Of a DNA stretch of 64,000 nucleotides, positions 25,298 through 35,545 are shown in pieces. This stretch comes from Lachnospiraceae bacterium (GTDB lineage Bacteria > Bacillota > Clostridia > Lachnospirales > Lachnospiraceae). Under the pieces are notes generated by a model. It was not told the DNA's origin. It saw nothing but the letters and a program-made list of their open reading frames with translations, and searched no databases. Every line of letters begins with the position of its first letter. Within the stretch, counting starts at the first letter, position 1. Position numbers and translations under genes: made by a program. The stretch spans positions 62,001 to 126,000 of the forward strand of contig SVDZ01000009.1 of NCBI GenBank assembly GCA_015057625.1. Direction: 5' to 3'.

Positions 25298-25326
25298 ATT
25301 ATATTTTATAATGGGAATATTTTCAA
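25298..25326 (-). promoter_or_regulatory. Own promoter of tuf, with -10 box inside a palindrome
   Basis: On the minus strand TTGAAA (25326-25321) and TATAAT (25303-25298) are 17 bases apart. The -10 box lies in the perfect palindrome ATTCCCATTATA and TATAATGGGAAT around 25293-25317, which may be an operator or a cruciform. Confidence 0.65.
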
Positions 25327-25411
25327 GCCTTTTGATAGTTAATTTAATCGACTTAAATGCCTATAATTCTTTATATTTTATACTACTTTTCAGTAATGTT
25401 TTTAGAAAACA

Positions 25412-27529
25412 TTATTTTGCTTTAGAAGCAATAATCTTTTCCTGAACCTGCTTTGGAGCCTGCTCATATCTTTCGAAGAACATTGAGTAGTTACCACGTC
25501 CCTGTGTTGAAGAACGAAGTTCTGTTGAGTAACCGAACATTTCTGCCAATGGAACGAATGCTCTAACGATCTTACCACCGCCTAAGTCATCCATACCCTG
25601 GATCTGTCCACGCTTAGCGTTCAAACTTCCGATTACATCACCCATGTATTCTTCAGGCATTGTAACTTCAACCTTCATGATAGGCTCAAGGATAACAGCG
25701 TCACCCTTCTGCATAGCTTCCTTGAATGCCATAGAACCAGCAATGTGGAATGCCATTTCTGAAGAATCGACTTCATGGTATGAACCATCCCAAACTGTAG
25801 CCTTAACACCAAGTACAGGGAATCCTGCAAGGATACCAGACTGTGCAGCTTCTTCGATACCTGCACCAACAGCTGGAATGTATTCCTTAGGAATAGCACC
25901 ACCAACTACTGTAGACTCAAACTTGAACTGTTCTTCACCGTTTGGATCCATTGGCTCGAATTTAACTTTACAGTGACCATACTGTCCACGTCCACCTGAC
26001 TGCTTAGCATACTTGCTATCAACATCAACAGCCTTTGTGAATGTTTCTTTGTAAGCAACCTGAGGAGCACCAACGTTAGCTTCTACCTTGTATTCACGGA
26101 GAAGTCTGTCAACGATGATCTCAAGGTGTAACTCACCCATTCCGGCGATGATTGTCTGTCCTGTTTCAGTGTTTGTATGAGCTCTGAATGTAGGATCTTC
26201 TTCAGCAAGTTTAGCTAAAGCTTCACCCATCTTACCCTGACCAGCTTTTGTCTTAGGCTCAATAGCGAGCTCGATAACTGGTTCTGGGAATTCCATTGAC
26301 TCTAAGATTACTGGATGCTGTTCATCACAAATTGTGTCACCAGTACCTGTAAACTTAAAACCAACTGCTGCAGCGATATCACCAGAGTAAACTTTGTCTA
26401 ACTCTGATCTTGAGTTCGCGTGCATCTGAAGGATACGACCTACACGTTCCTTCTTACCCTTTGTAGCATTTAATACATATGAACCTGAGTTACATGTACC
26501 AGAGTAAACTCTGAAGAATGCAAGCTTACCTACGAATGGGTCAGCCATGATCTTGAATGCTAATGCTGCAAATGGTTCTTCATCAGAAGACTTTCTTGTA
26601 ACTTCGTTACCTTCTTCATCTGTACCTGTGATATCTGGGATATCTGTTGGTGCAGGCATGAATTCGATAACACCGTCTAACATCTTCTGAACACCTTTAT
26701 TCTTATATGCTGATCCAAGGTATACAGGAACAGCTTCACAAGCGATTGTAGCTTTTCTGAGAACTTTCTTAAGTTCATCAACTGAAGGCTCTTCACCTTC
26801 AAGATACATCATCATAAGGTCGTCATCTAATTCACAAATCTTCTCTACTAAGTTTGCATGCCAGATATCAGCATCATCCTTTAAGTCAGCAGGGATTTCT
26901 GTGATTTCGATGTCTTCACCCTTATCATCTTTGTAGTAGTATGCTTCCATTTCAAATAAGTCGATGAGACCTACGAAATCATCTTCTTTTCCGATTGGAA
27001 TCTGAACTGGGATAGCATTCTTGCCCAAACGATCAATGATTGTCTGAACTGAATAAAAGAAATCTGCACCCATTTTGTCCATCTTGTTGATGAATGCTAA
27101 ACGAGGTACGTTGTATGTGTCAGCCTGACGCCATACGTTTTCTGACTGAGGCTCAACACCTGCCTTAGCGTCAAATACACCTACGGCTCCATCTAATACA
27201 CGAAGTGAACGCTCAACTTCTACTGTGAAGTCTACGTGTCCCGGTGTATCGATGATGTTGATACGGTGCTCTAAAGCTCCGGCTTTTTTCTTATGGTGAT
27301 CTTCTAATGTCCAGTGACATGTTGTAGCAGCTGAAGTAATTGTAATACCTCTTTCCTGCTCCTGCTCCATCCAGTCCATGGTAGCATTTCCATCATGAGT
27401 ATCACCAATTTTATAGTTAACACCAGTGTAATATAAGATACGCTCTGTTAATGTTGTTTTACCAGCATCGATATGAGCCATAATACCTATATTTCTGGTT
27501 CTCTCTAATGGATATTCTCTTCCAGCCAA
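25412..27529 (-). CDS. fusA: Elongation factor G
   Basis: 705 residues. G-domain motifs: [37 protein letters not shown]. Domain II near [20 protein letters not shown], domain [14 protein letters not shown], domain [24 protein letters not shown] drives ribosomal translocation and, with RRF, recycling. The coding sequence appears to begin with TTG, not ATG: TTG GCT GGA AGA matches the conserved [13 protein letters not shown] start, with GGAGGA 9 bases upstream. It lies between rpsG and tuf in the str operon. The gap to rpsG (27530-27667) shows no other gene. Confidence 0.97.
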   Translation of the reverse strand: MAGREYPLERTRNIGIMAHIDAGKTTLTERILYYTGVNYKIGDTHDGNATMDWMEQEQERGITITSAATTCHWTLEDHHKKKAGALEHRINIIDTPGHVDFTVEVERSLRVLDGAVGVFDAKAGVEPQSENVWRQADTYNVPRLAFINKMDKMGADFFYSVQTIIDRLGKNAIPVQIPIGKEDDFVGLIDLFEMEAYYYKDDKGEDIEITEIPADLKDDADIWHANLVEKICELDDDLMMMYLEGEEPSVDELKKVLRKATIACEAVPVYLGSAYKNKGVQKMLDGVIEFMPAPTDIPDITGTDEEGNEVTRKSSDEEPFAALAFKIMADPFVGKLAFFRVYSGTCNSGSYVLNATKGKKERVGRILQMHANSRSELDKVYSGDIAAAVGFKFTGTGDTICDEQHPVILESMEFPEPVIELAIEPKTKAGQGKMGEALAKLAEEDPTFRAHTNTETGQTIIAGMGELHLEIIVDRLLREYKVEANVGAPQVAYKETFTKAVDVDSKYAKQSGGRGQYGHCKVKFEPMDPNGEEQFKFESTVVGGAIPKEYIPAVGAGIEEAAQSGILAGFPVLGVKATVWDGSYHEVDSSEMAFHIAGSMAFKEAMQKGDAVILEPIMKVEVTMPEEYMGDVIGSLNAKRGQIQGMDDLGGGKIVRAFVPLAEMFGYSTELRSSTQGRGNYSMFFERYEQAPKQVQEKIIASKAK

Positions 27530-27667
27530 GATTTTTTCCTCCTATATTTAATTTTGGTTTAAAACCAATCTGTAATTCTAAATCAAATGCAAAATGCATT
27601 TACATATTTTGAAAACATAAAATATCTTTCAAAATAAATATAACGAATTGCTATATGAGTGAAAAAA

Positions 27668-28183
<516 letters not shown>

Positions 28184-28328
28184 TCAGGTTTGCAGTTATA
28201 AACTGCGATTAGATCATAGGTACTCACTTAAGTTGTGTCTTGCGCACGGCTTTAGACTTTATTGTAAAACAATCATTCTAATAACCGGCACTTTTCCATT
28301 CAACCTGTGATGACTACATTAGTCTTTC

Positions 28329-28748
28329 CTATTTAGCATCTTTTGGCTTCTTAGCGCCGTACTTAGAACGTGCCTGACGTCTCTTTGCAACACCTGCAGT
28401 ATCAAGTGTACCTCTAACGATATGGTATCTTGTACCTGGTAAGTCTTTTACTCTACCACCACGGATAAGAACAACACTATGCTCCTGAAGGTTGTGACCT
28501 TCACCTGGGATGTAGCTTGTTACTTCGATACCGTTAGAAAGACGAACTCTGGCAATCTTTCTGAGAGCTGAGTTAGGCTTCTTAGGTGTAGCTGTCTTAA
28601 CTGCTGTACAAACACCTCTCTTCTGTGGAGAAGCTGTGTCTGACATTTTCTTATTTAAAGAGTTGTAGCTCTTTAATAAAGCAGGTGCAGTAGACTTTTT
28701 AACTGAAGTCTGACGTCCTTTTCTTACTAACTGGTTAAATGTAGGCAT
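28329..28748 (-). CDS. rpsL: 30S ribosomal protein S12
   Basis: 139 residues. Starts [20 protein letters not shown] and carries the decoding-centre loops [20 protein letters not shown] and [37 protein letters not shown]. The lysine in PKKPNS is the classic site of streptomycin-resistance changes and is wild type here. It is first in the str operon, directly behind a consensus promoter and a hairpin leader. GGAGGTGA lies before the ATG. Confidence 0.98.
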   Translation of the reverse strand: MPTFNQLVRKGRQTSVKKSTAPALLKSYNSLNKKMSDTASPQKRGVCTAVKTATPKKPNSALRKIARVRLSNGIEVTSYIPGEGHNLQEHSVVLIRGGRVKDLPGTRYHIVRGTLDTAGVAKRRQARSKYGAKKPKDAK

Positions 28749-28795
28749 TCCTTTTTCACCTCCTGTTATTAGAATAATTGATAAATATCTTATTT

Positions 28796-28831
28796 CTGCG
28801 TTTGGGCATAGTATGAGCCCTTTTTTCGCAG
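28796..28831 (-). promoter_or_regulatory. Structured leader hairpin upstream of rpsL
   Basis: On the minus strand CTGCG, A-run, GGGC, loop, GCCC, AAA, CGCAG forms a two-step stem with an internal loop in the rpsL leader, between the promoter and the ribosome site. It may serve autogenous or antiterminator control. Confidence 0.45.
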
Positions 28832-28839
28832 ACTATTTA

Positions 28840-28868
28840 ATTATAGACATGTGAATCATAAATGTCAA
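28840..28868 (-). promoter_or_regulatory. Consensus promoter of the str operon
   Basis: TTGACA (28868-28863) and TATAAT (28845-28840) on the minus strand with exactly 17 bases between: a perfect vegetative promoter about 90 bases ahead of rpsL. Confidence 0.85.
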
Positions 28869-28873
28869 TAGAA

Positions 28874-28901
28874 AAAAGTAGTGCTTCCACACTACTTTTT
28901 C
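28874..28901 (-). terminator. Terminator of the GH16 gene
   Basis: AAGTAGTG and CACTACTT around a short loop, with TTTTTT on the minus strand, between the GH16 stop and the str promoter. Confidence 0.75.
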
Positions 28902-28943
28902 CAATTTATCTATGCTATGCAAATATGTATTATCCCTCTGATT

Positions 28944-30788
28944 TTAATATTCCGGGTTCACAGATTTTAAAATCTCATTATATAAATACTGATATGCCGC
29001 CTGAGTGCTCATCTTTCTATTTGAATACAAATAATCTGCTATTTCATACATCGTTGTTGTACACGGTTCACTATAAATGTAAGTTCCATCCTTTAATTTT
29101 GCATAAGCTCTCATTGTCATATTTTCCTGATAGAATAATTTATTTGGAATCATTTCCATAGTCATTACAAATGTCTGTGTTACCAGATTGGCCTCTGTCT
29201 CTACTCTTCGCAAACCCTTTTCAAGTGTTGCGCTAAACGGAACAACTGCCGCGCTTATGTTTGTTGCCACGATATTGTCAACCGGCTCATCGCCAATGGC
29301 ATACACAAGACCTCTGTCCACTATATCTTTTTCAAGGAAATCTTTTGAACCTTTTATCTTATATACTGTTCTAAATGCTCCAAGAACTGTATTCATCTGA
29401 AATCCATCTATTGTCAGTTTTGGTTCAACAATCTCCTCCTGCTCTTTTTCCACCAATGTATAGAACTCCACATCTGACACACTTAAATTCATCGGGCTTC
29501 GTATACTAATGTCCTCTCCATTTGCCTTTCCTCCCATAGCAAAATAAATGGATACTGAACCGGTATACTCAAATGGAATGTTGAATGTTGTTTCGTATGA
29601 AAGTTCTGTATTTGCTAATAGGTGAACGTACTCACCTGCTATCGTGGATGTTCCATCTCCTTGAATCTTTACAAATACATATTTGTCTATATCTGAAAGT
29701 AATTTGCATTTGAGCGTGTATGTATTGCCCCTGACATAGTCAAGATTCCTCAAAGATGCCTGAACTCCCCACTCATCATTTCCAATCTTTGTAATCTCTG
29801 CTAAAAAGCCATCTTCCGGGTTCTGTCTTGTCACTATCTGACCGGTTGCTGCAGACCAGTCTGCAACTTCTGTCTGCCATGTGCCGTTGTAATTATCCAG
29901 CGAATCTTGTTTCTCGTATGTCGGCACATAGTCTGCATTTTTCTCATAATATCTCACATAATCAACTTCCATTGTTGCCGGAAGGGCTGTATCGTCAATG
30001 TCAAATCCCGGCCATGTTCCACCGATTGCAAAGTTTAAAAGGAGTTCCATATTTTTGGTTATTGCTTCCCTCTCAGGAATACTTTCCAAAGCAACCTTGT
30101 GATATTTCATTCCATCCACATACCAGGTTATTTCCTTTTCATCTCTGATAATACTGTAGATATGCCACTGGGAAGTATCTATACTCTCCCCTATATCTGA
30201 GAGATTTGATCCGCTGCTTCTTATTTTTTTATCACCAATCGGCCAATGGGCTGTTCCGTAAGGAACAGATTCTTCATTAACTGTTTCTACTATATCTATC
30301 TCTCCACAATCAGGATATCCCACCTCGCCAAAATTGGCTCCAAGCATCCAGAATGCCGGAAAAGCACCCTTGAACTTTGGAAGTTTTATTCTTGCCTCAA
30401 CCTTTCCATATCCTATCTCAACTTTGTTAAGTGTGTTGAGTCTTGCTGATGTATAATCCTTTTCTCTGTTATCCGGTCCGTAGTAGTACTCTTTTCTGGC
30501 AATCAGCTTAAGCGTACCATCACCCACTTGTATATTCTCCGGTCGGTCGCAATAATACTGAAGTTCTTCATTACCACCGCCAAAACCATTTACTTCCACA
30601 TTCCAGTTGTTTCTGTTAAGAGACGATCCGTCAAATTCATCACTCCAGATAAGGTTCCATTGTGAAGCATTGTTGCTCGCCATACAGTCGCTGCCAGTTG
30701 TCACAAAAATATTTGATGCAACAGACAATGAAAGTATCAATGCGACACTTTTTTTCTTAATTCTCCCTATTTGTTTTTTGCTAAACAT
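28944..30788 (-). CDS. Secreted GH16 beta-glucanase (laminarinase-like)
   Basis: 614 residues. A signal peptide (1 to about 38, ending CMASNN) is followed by a GH16 domain (about 42-290): LIWSDEFDGSSLNRNNWN, GNEELQYYCDRPENIQV, and the catalytic signature GEIDIVE (E-x-D-x-x-E), then TAHWPIG and GGTWPGFDID. This fits endo-beta-1,3-glucanases. Residues about 300-450 resemble a CBM4/9-type sandwich (WGVQASLRNLDYVRGNTYTL). A final 157-residue domain is shared with two other secreted proteins here. With the GH87 enzyme it suggests digestion of fungal or dietary glucans outside the cell. Confidence 0.9.
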   Translation of the reverse strand: MFSKKQIGRIKKKSVALILSLSVASNIFVTTGSDCMASNNASQWNLIWSDEFDGSSLNRNNWNVEVNGFGGGNEELQYYCDRPENIQVGDGTLKLIARKEYYYGPDNREKDYTSARLNTLNKVEIGYGKVEARIKLPKFKGAFPAFWMLGANFGEVGYPDCGEIDIVETVNEESVPYGTAHWPIGDKKIRSSGSNLSDIGESIDTSQWHIYSIIRDEKEITWYVDGMKYHKVALESIPEREAITKNMELLLNFAIGGTWPGFDIDDTALPATMEVDYVRYYEKNADYVPTYEKQDSLDNYNGTWQTEVADWSAATGQIVTRQNPEDGFLAEITKIGNDEWGVQASLRNLDYVRGNTYTLKCKLLSDIDKYVFVKIQGDGTSTIAGEYVHLLANTELSYETTFNIPFEYTGSVSIYFAMGGKANGEDISIRSPMNLSVSDVEFYTLVEKEQEEIVEPKLTIDGFQMNTVLGAFRTVYKIKGSKDFLEKDIVDRGLVYAIGDEPVDNIVATNISAAVVPFSATLEKGLRRVETEANLVTQTFVMTMEMIPNKLFYQENMTMRAYAKLKDGTYIYSEPCTTTMYEIADYLYSNRKMSTQAAYQYLYNEILKSVNPEY

Positions 30789-30856
30789 GCATTTTCCCCT
30801 TTCTCTGTTCTATCCGCACATTCATTAAGCGTGAGTATTACAACAAAAGACATAAA

Positions 30857-30907
30857 AAGCCTCTCACGTCGTAAAAGTCCATTTATACTTTACCACGTGA
30901 GAGGCTT
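30857..30907 (-). terminator. Terminator of the gene at 30984
   Basis: AAGCCTCTCACGT and ACGTGAGAGGCTT, 13-bp stem, followed by TTTTAT on the minus strand. Confidence 0.75.
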
Positions 30908-30983
30908 ATATTCATCTCTTAACTATGTATTAAGTTTTATTTTACTCTTTTCTTTTTTCCAATTTACCTTCTGATCTTTGGAT

Positions 30984-32768
30984 TTATTCTCCATCACCAG
31001 ATTCTTCTTCCTTATATTCTTCCTCAACATACGATGCTATTATCGCATAATATTTATTAACTTTTCCTAAAACATTTTTGAGTAAATACAAATACGACTC
31101 ATATTCTACACTTACACCATTTGAATAATTATTCTCAAGTTCTCTTGCAATATTATATACCGAATTGCAATTTGGCATGCTATAGATATAAGATCCGTCT
31201 TTTAATTTTGCATAAGCTCTAACCCAAATAGGAGCCTTAAAATATTCCTTTGAATTAATAAACTCCATCGTCATTGCATATGTCTGAGTTGTATCTGAAT
31301 TACTTTCTGAATTAACTTTACCATTTTCAGTTGATGCGAACGAATGAACACAATCATTCTTGCTGTCAACTGTCAAATCCAGTTTATTGCAATAATCAAA
31401 TAGTCCGTATACCAAACCCGTTTCAACAACTTTGTTATTTGGATCATCTACAGTATAACGAACACGATGTCCTCCTCTCTTAGTATTAATCTGATATCCT
31501 TCGATATTGAGTTTTACATCAGATTCTTCCAAGCCCTTAAAAAGATGCAACATATCTTCGTAATCTATACAACCTCTACTTGCTTCATCATCATAATCTT
31601 CTATTATGCGTTGTTCACATTCATCTATTAACTTTTCTGCTGCTGCATTTCCACGATACATATTAGCTTTATCAATAACATCTGCAAGCCATTCATAATA
31701 CATTCCTGCATTATGTTCCTCATAAGCATTGTATGTATAAATTGGACCTGTAGCCAAATCTTCCCAGCTAAAAACTTGATCATATGATTTATTTGAATAG
31801 TAGAGCATCTTTATGGCTGCTTCTGCGCGGTAAAATGTCATATTATAGCCTCCATCAACTTCCTTCACATTTGAATATTGGCCATATGAATCCACATAAT
31901 ACCCATCATTGTTGCAATAATGGTCATCCGGCAAATCAAATACTTCTTTCCCCCCGTTCAACAATAACTGTTCGAGGGAATTTGCAAAAAATGAAGAGAA
32001 ACCATCATCAACTTTTCTATTTTCAAGAAAACTTCGTTCTCTTATCATAGTTTGATATACCTTGTATCCATCCAGGTAATAATATCCCATTCTTGTACCT
32101 CTGGCATCTCCTATTATTTCTTCAACAGGATCCTTACACAAATATGCATTGTATATTTTTTTAAAAGCATCCTCTTTCATACGATAACTCCATTCTGTTC
32201 CTCCCACAAAAGGATTTGTCAACTTAACATAGTAATCATTATATGCAGCAAATTCCGGATGCTTTCTAAAATATTCTGAATATAATATAGTTATAAAAAC
32301 ATCATTAAAAGTATCATTTGAAGAAATTATACCATAAGCACCCTCCATAAAAATATCTTCCATTTTATTTGAAACCAAAACATTTTCTACTTTTTTTAAA
32401 ATGCCATAAGCAAGCACTTGATATACAACTTCCTGTTCATCATAATCGGAAATATTATAATTATTTTCTTTTATTTCATTCAATTCTTCACTAAATTGAT
32501 AATCATTTTCCTCTTCATAGTAACTAATTGCTTCATCAACCCAATCCTTTACAACAGAATCTTCCACTTGAAAATCCTCATCAATAATTTCTCTTGCCTT
32601 TTTCAAAAAGCTATCTGAATCAACTATTTTTTCCAGATTAGAATCAAAAAAAACAAACCCCTCTTCTTCATAATACTCATCAGAATCTGCAACTACTTTT
32701 TCCATCATTGGATTTGATGTCACAAATACCATTCCTGCAAGAAGCAGCGCTAAAATTTTCTTTTTCAT
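30984..32768 (-). CDS. Secreted protein of unknown function with shared C-terminal domain
   Basis: 594 residues. Signal peptide 1-27 (ending VVADS) then an acidic, helix-rich region of about 390 residues that I cannot assign: no glycosidase signature, but segments such as GTEWSYRMKEDAFKKIYNAY and EEHNAGMYYEWLADVIDKAN suggest an alpha-helical domain. Residues about 420-590 are the domain also found at the C-termini of the GH87 and GH16 proteins (LNIEGYQINT, TYAMTMEF, WVRAYAKLKDGSYIYS). It ends with an acidic EEEYKEEESGDGE tail. Being next to the GH16 gene and sharing this domain suggests a common surface location or complex. Confidence 0.65.
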   Translation of the reverse strand: MKKKILALLLAGMVFVTSNPMMEKVVADSDEYYEEEGFVFFDSNLEKIVDSDSFLKKAREIIDEDFQVEDSVVKDWVDEAISYYEEENDYQFSEELNEIKENNYNISDYDEQEVVYQVLAYGILKKVENVLVSNKMEDIFMEGAYGIISSNDTFNDVFITILYSEYFRKHPEFAAYNDYYVKLTNPFVGGTEWSYRMKEDAFKKIYNAYLCKDPVEEIIGDARGTRMGYYYLDGYKVYQTMIRERSFLENRKVDDGFSSFFANSLEQLLLNGGKEVFDLPDDHYCNNDGYYVDSYGQYSNVKEVDGGYNMTFYRAEAAIKMLYYSNKSYDQVFSWEDLATGPIYTYNAYEEHNAGMYYEWLADVIDKANMYRGNAAAEKLIDECEQRIIEDYDDEASRGCIDYEDMLHLFKGLEESDVKLNIEGYQINTKRGGHRVRYTVDDPNNKVVETGLVYGLFDYCNKLDLTVDSKNDCVHSFASTENGKVNSESNSDTTQTYAMTMEFINSKEYFKAPIWVRAYAKLKDGSYIYSMPNCNSVYNIARELENNYSNGVSVEYESYLYLLKNVLGKVNKYYAIIASYVEEEYKEEESGDGE

Positions 32769-32889
32769 AAAACCCTTCTCCTCTTTCTTTCATTTTTTTA
32801 CATTGTTACCCTGCGTTGCTTTAGGCAATACAGCCCCATTATACACATCTAATATATAGTTTGCAATAACGTTTCAATACCCCCTTACG

Positions 32890-32935
32890 AAAAAAGGTCT
32901 GCATCGGGAATTTTCCCTCTGCAAACCTTTTTATA
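32890..32935 (-). terminator. Terminator of the NAD operon
   Basis: AAAAAGGT and ACCTTTTTT with an inner GGGAAAATTCCC stem on the minus strand, just beyond the niaR stop. Confidence 0.8.
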
Positions 32936-32941
32936 ATGTTA

Positions 32942-33490
32942 TTATTTATCCTGTCCCCAGAAATCCACCGGTTCATATTCCTGCAGTTTTGCGAGGAATC
33001 CCAGATTTCCAAGTGCTGTCTGTATCTCATCTAGTATTTCTTCACTGTCTGCTACAACAGTGTGATAGTGATAACCGTCCGTCACTTTCCAAAGTGTTGT
33101 GGACACTCCGGATTCTAACTGGTCCATGTACTTATTTACATCACGTCTCGATCGTATGTTTAGTTCAGCTCTGATAACATTGAATACTTTGTGATACACA
33201 AACACATCAATAACAGCACCACCGAGATCTACAATTGTATCAAGTTCTGTTCTGATATCTTCCTCCTCGTGTTTCATCTTAAACACCCTCTGACACAATC
33301 CGGATTTATCAATAATATATCCTTTATGAGTCGCCTGAATGTTCTGGTTTTTTGCACGAAGCAAAGCCATATCCTGAACGATAATCTGCCTTGATACATT
33401 TAATTGTTTGGCTATATATGTACCTGATAAAGGTTCATCACTACATTTTAATAATTCAATTATTGCAGTTCTTCTCTCTTCTCCTGTCAT
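32942..33490 (-). CDS. niaR: NiaR transcriptional repressor of NAD biosynthesis
   Basis: 182 residues. Residues 1-65 are a winged helix (RRTAIIELLKCSDEPLSGTY, then LNVSRQIIVQDMALLRA). The rest is a 3H domain whose three conserved histidines appear as YHKVF, DGYHYHTVV. This is the NiaR/YrxA family, which binds nicotinate and represses NAD synthesis or niacin uptake genes. It is last in nadA-nadBC-niaR, so it likely controls its own operon through the palindrome at 36535-36560. A GGAGG site precedes the ATG. The spacing to nadBC is 17 bases. Confidence 0.9.
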   Translation of the reverse strand: MTGEERRTAIIELLKCSDEPLSGTYIAKQLNVSRQIIVQDMALLRAKNQNIQATHKGYIIDKSGLCQRVFKMKHEEEDIRTELDTIVDLGGAVIDVFVYHKVFNVIRAELNIRSRRDVNKYMDQLESGVSTTLWKVTDGYHYHTVVADSEEILDEIQTALGNLGFLAKLQEYEPVDFWGQDK

Positions 33491-33507
33491 ATTGCCTCCA
33501 TTTTTTA

Positions 33508-35535
33508 CTACTCAATCGGATGTAAGTTCTTAAGTGACAAATCAAGGATTGGTGCTGAGTGAGTTAACGCTCCACTTGAAATGTAGTCTACATCATAGTT
33601 TTTGAGAATCTCGATATTCTCTTTTGTTACATTTCCTGAAATCTCAATCTCCGCTCTCTTGTCAATAAACTTGATACATTTGTCGAGAAGCTCAGGTGTC
33701 ATGTTATCAAGCATTACAATATCTGCCCCTGCCTCGATTGCTTCAACAACCATATCGTATGTCTCAACTTCCACTTCGATTTTGCGAACAAATGGCGCAT
33801 ACTCTTTTGCCATCTGAACAGCTTCTTTAACTCCGCCTGCTGCACCAATGTGATTGTCCTTCAAAAGCACTCCATCACTTAAGTTATATCTGTGATTGTT
33901 TCCATTTCCAATTCTTACAGCGTACTTTTCAAAAATTCTGTTGTTAGGAGAAGTCTTTCTTGTATCAAGAAGTTTGATTCCTGTTCCCTCTAAAAGTTTT
34001 GCTGTCTTATTTGTGTATGTCGCAACACCTGACATTCTCTGGAGATAATTGAGTGCAACTCTTTCTCCTGAAAGAAGTACTTTGATATCACCGGTAACTT
34101 TTCCAAGAAGTTCACCCTTCTTTACTTCATCTCCATCCTTTACAAAAAACTCTACTTCTGTAGCTTCATCTAAAAGTGTGAATACTCTTTCAAATACCTG
34201 TAATCCGCAGATGATTCCGTCTTCCTTACAGATAAGCTCAACCTGTCCTTTTTTTGGATAAGGCATTACACTGTTTGTTGAAACATCCTCACTTGTTATA
34301 TCTTCTCTTAATGCTCCTAAAATGAGTGGGTCTACATTTAATTTGAGTGTTGCACTGTCAAACATATTTTTCTCCTTTATTCTTTCTCTCTTTACACGTC
34401 TTGCTGCTCTTTTTGCAAATACAAGACTCTCTAATAGTGAATTACTTGCCAATCTGTTTTTGCCGTGTACCCCGTTGCAGGCTGTCTCACCTACTGCATA
34501 CAAATTATCCATTGATGTGTGGCTGTCATAATCAACCTTAATTCCACCCATGAAATAGTGCTGGGCAGGAACTACAGGAATACATTCTTTTGTGACGTCA
34601 TATCCCTTTTCCCTACAGTAATCTACAATGTGAGGGAAGTGTTCCCTGAGTTCATCTGCAGGGATTGGTCTCAAATCTTCGTAAACAAATTCTGTTCCAT
34701 CTTTTTCCATCTGCTCCCTTATTTTTTGTGTGAGCAAATCTCTTGGAAGAAGTTCGTCAACAAATCTGTTTCCGTTTTTATCATAGAGCAATGCTCCCTC
34801 TCCTCTTACTGATTCAGAAATGAGGAAACTTCTCTCATCCTGTTCACAGAAAAGTGTTGTAGGATGAATCTGAACATAATCAAGATGCTCTGTTGTGATA
34901 TTGTATTTTGCTGCAAGATCAATGGCATCTCCTGTCAGGTGTCTGAAGTTTGTTGAGCGTTTGTACTTTCCACCAATACCACCTGTTGCAAGAACAGTTG
35001 TATCTGCATAAACTTCAACTCGTTCTCCGTCTTTTTCATAGATTCCACCAAGACATTTATTATCTTCAACTATAAGGTCTTTGAGACATGCATACTCAAT
35101 AATTGTAATGTTGTCTCTTTCTTTTGCTCTGGCAAGAAGGTGACTTGTAATCTCCTCACCTGTAATGTCCTCATGGAATACTATTCTGTTTTCTCTGTGA
35201 GCGCCTTCTCTTGTGTAATCAAAACTTCCGTCAGGATTCTTTTGGAATCTTGCGCCGGCTTTTTCAAGGTCCCTCACAACTTCCTGAGACATTCTAATCA
35301 TCAGTTCCACTGAACCTACATTGTTCTCATAATGTCCCGCTTTGAGAGTATCTTCTAAAAAGCAATTGTAGTCACTCTCATCTTTCAGGACACACATACC
35401 GCCCTGGGCAAGATATGAATCGCTCTCTTCTATTTTTGATTTTGTAATCATCAGGATGTTCATATCTTTTGGCAGGTTAAGTGCCATATACAAACCGGAA
35501 CATCCTGTTCCTACTATAAATATATCTGTCTTCAT
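33508..35535 (-). CDS. NadB-NadC fusion: L-aspartate oxidase / quinolinate phosphoribosyltransferase
   Basis: 675 residues in one frame. Residues 1 to about 388 are the FAD and capping domains of L-aspartate oxidase (VGTGCSGLYMAL, SYLAQGGMCVL, YVQIHPTTL, ESVRGEGALL, HYFMGGIKVD, ETACNGVHGKNRLASNSLLE). Residues 391-675 are a complete quinolinate phosphoribosyltransferase (ALREDITSEDVSTN, LDTRKTSPNNRIFEKYAVRI, VEVETYDMVVEAIEAG). The C-terminal helical domain normal for NadB is absent. The M391 codon (34365) has AAAGGAG at perfect spacing, a retained nadC ribosome site, so NadC may also be made alone. Together with NadA it makes nicotinate mononucleotide from aspartate. A lost stop codon is the likely origin; a sequencing indel is the alternative. 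Confidence 0.9.
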   Translation of the reverse strand: MKTDIFIVGTGCSGLYMALNLPKDMNILMITKSKIEESDSYLAQGGMCVLKDESDYNCFLEDTLKAGHYENNVGSVELMIRMSQEVVRDLEKAGARFQKNPDGSFDYTREGAHRENRIVFHEDITGEEITSHLLARAKERDNITIIEYACLKDLIVEDNKCLGGIYEKDGERVEVYADTTVLATGGIGGKYKRSTNFRHLTGDAIDLAAKYNITTEHLDYVQIHPTTLFCEQDERSFLISESVRGEGALLYDKNGNRFVDELLPRDLLTQKIREQMEKDGTEFVYEDLRPIPADELREHFPHIVDYCREKGYDVTKECIPVVPAQHYFMGGIKVDYDSHTSMDNLYAVGETACNGVHGKNRLASNSLLESLVFAKRAARRVKRERIKEKNMFDSATLKLNVDPLILGALREDITSEDVSTNSVMPYPKKGQVELICKEDGIICGLQVFERVFTLLDEATEVEFFVKDGDEVKKGELLGKVTGDIKVLLSGERVALNYLQRMSGVATYTNKTAKLLEGTGIKLLDTRKTSPNNRIFEKYAVRIGNGNNHRYNLSDGVLLKDNHIGAAGGVKEAVQMAKEYAPFVRKIEVEVETYDMVVEAIEAGADIVMLDNMTPELLDKCIKFIDKRAEIEISGNVTKENIEILKNYDVDYISSGALTHSAPILDLSLKNLHPIE

Positions 35536-35545
35536 AGGCTTTCTC

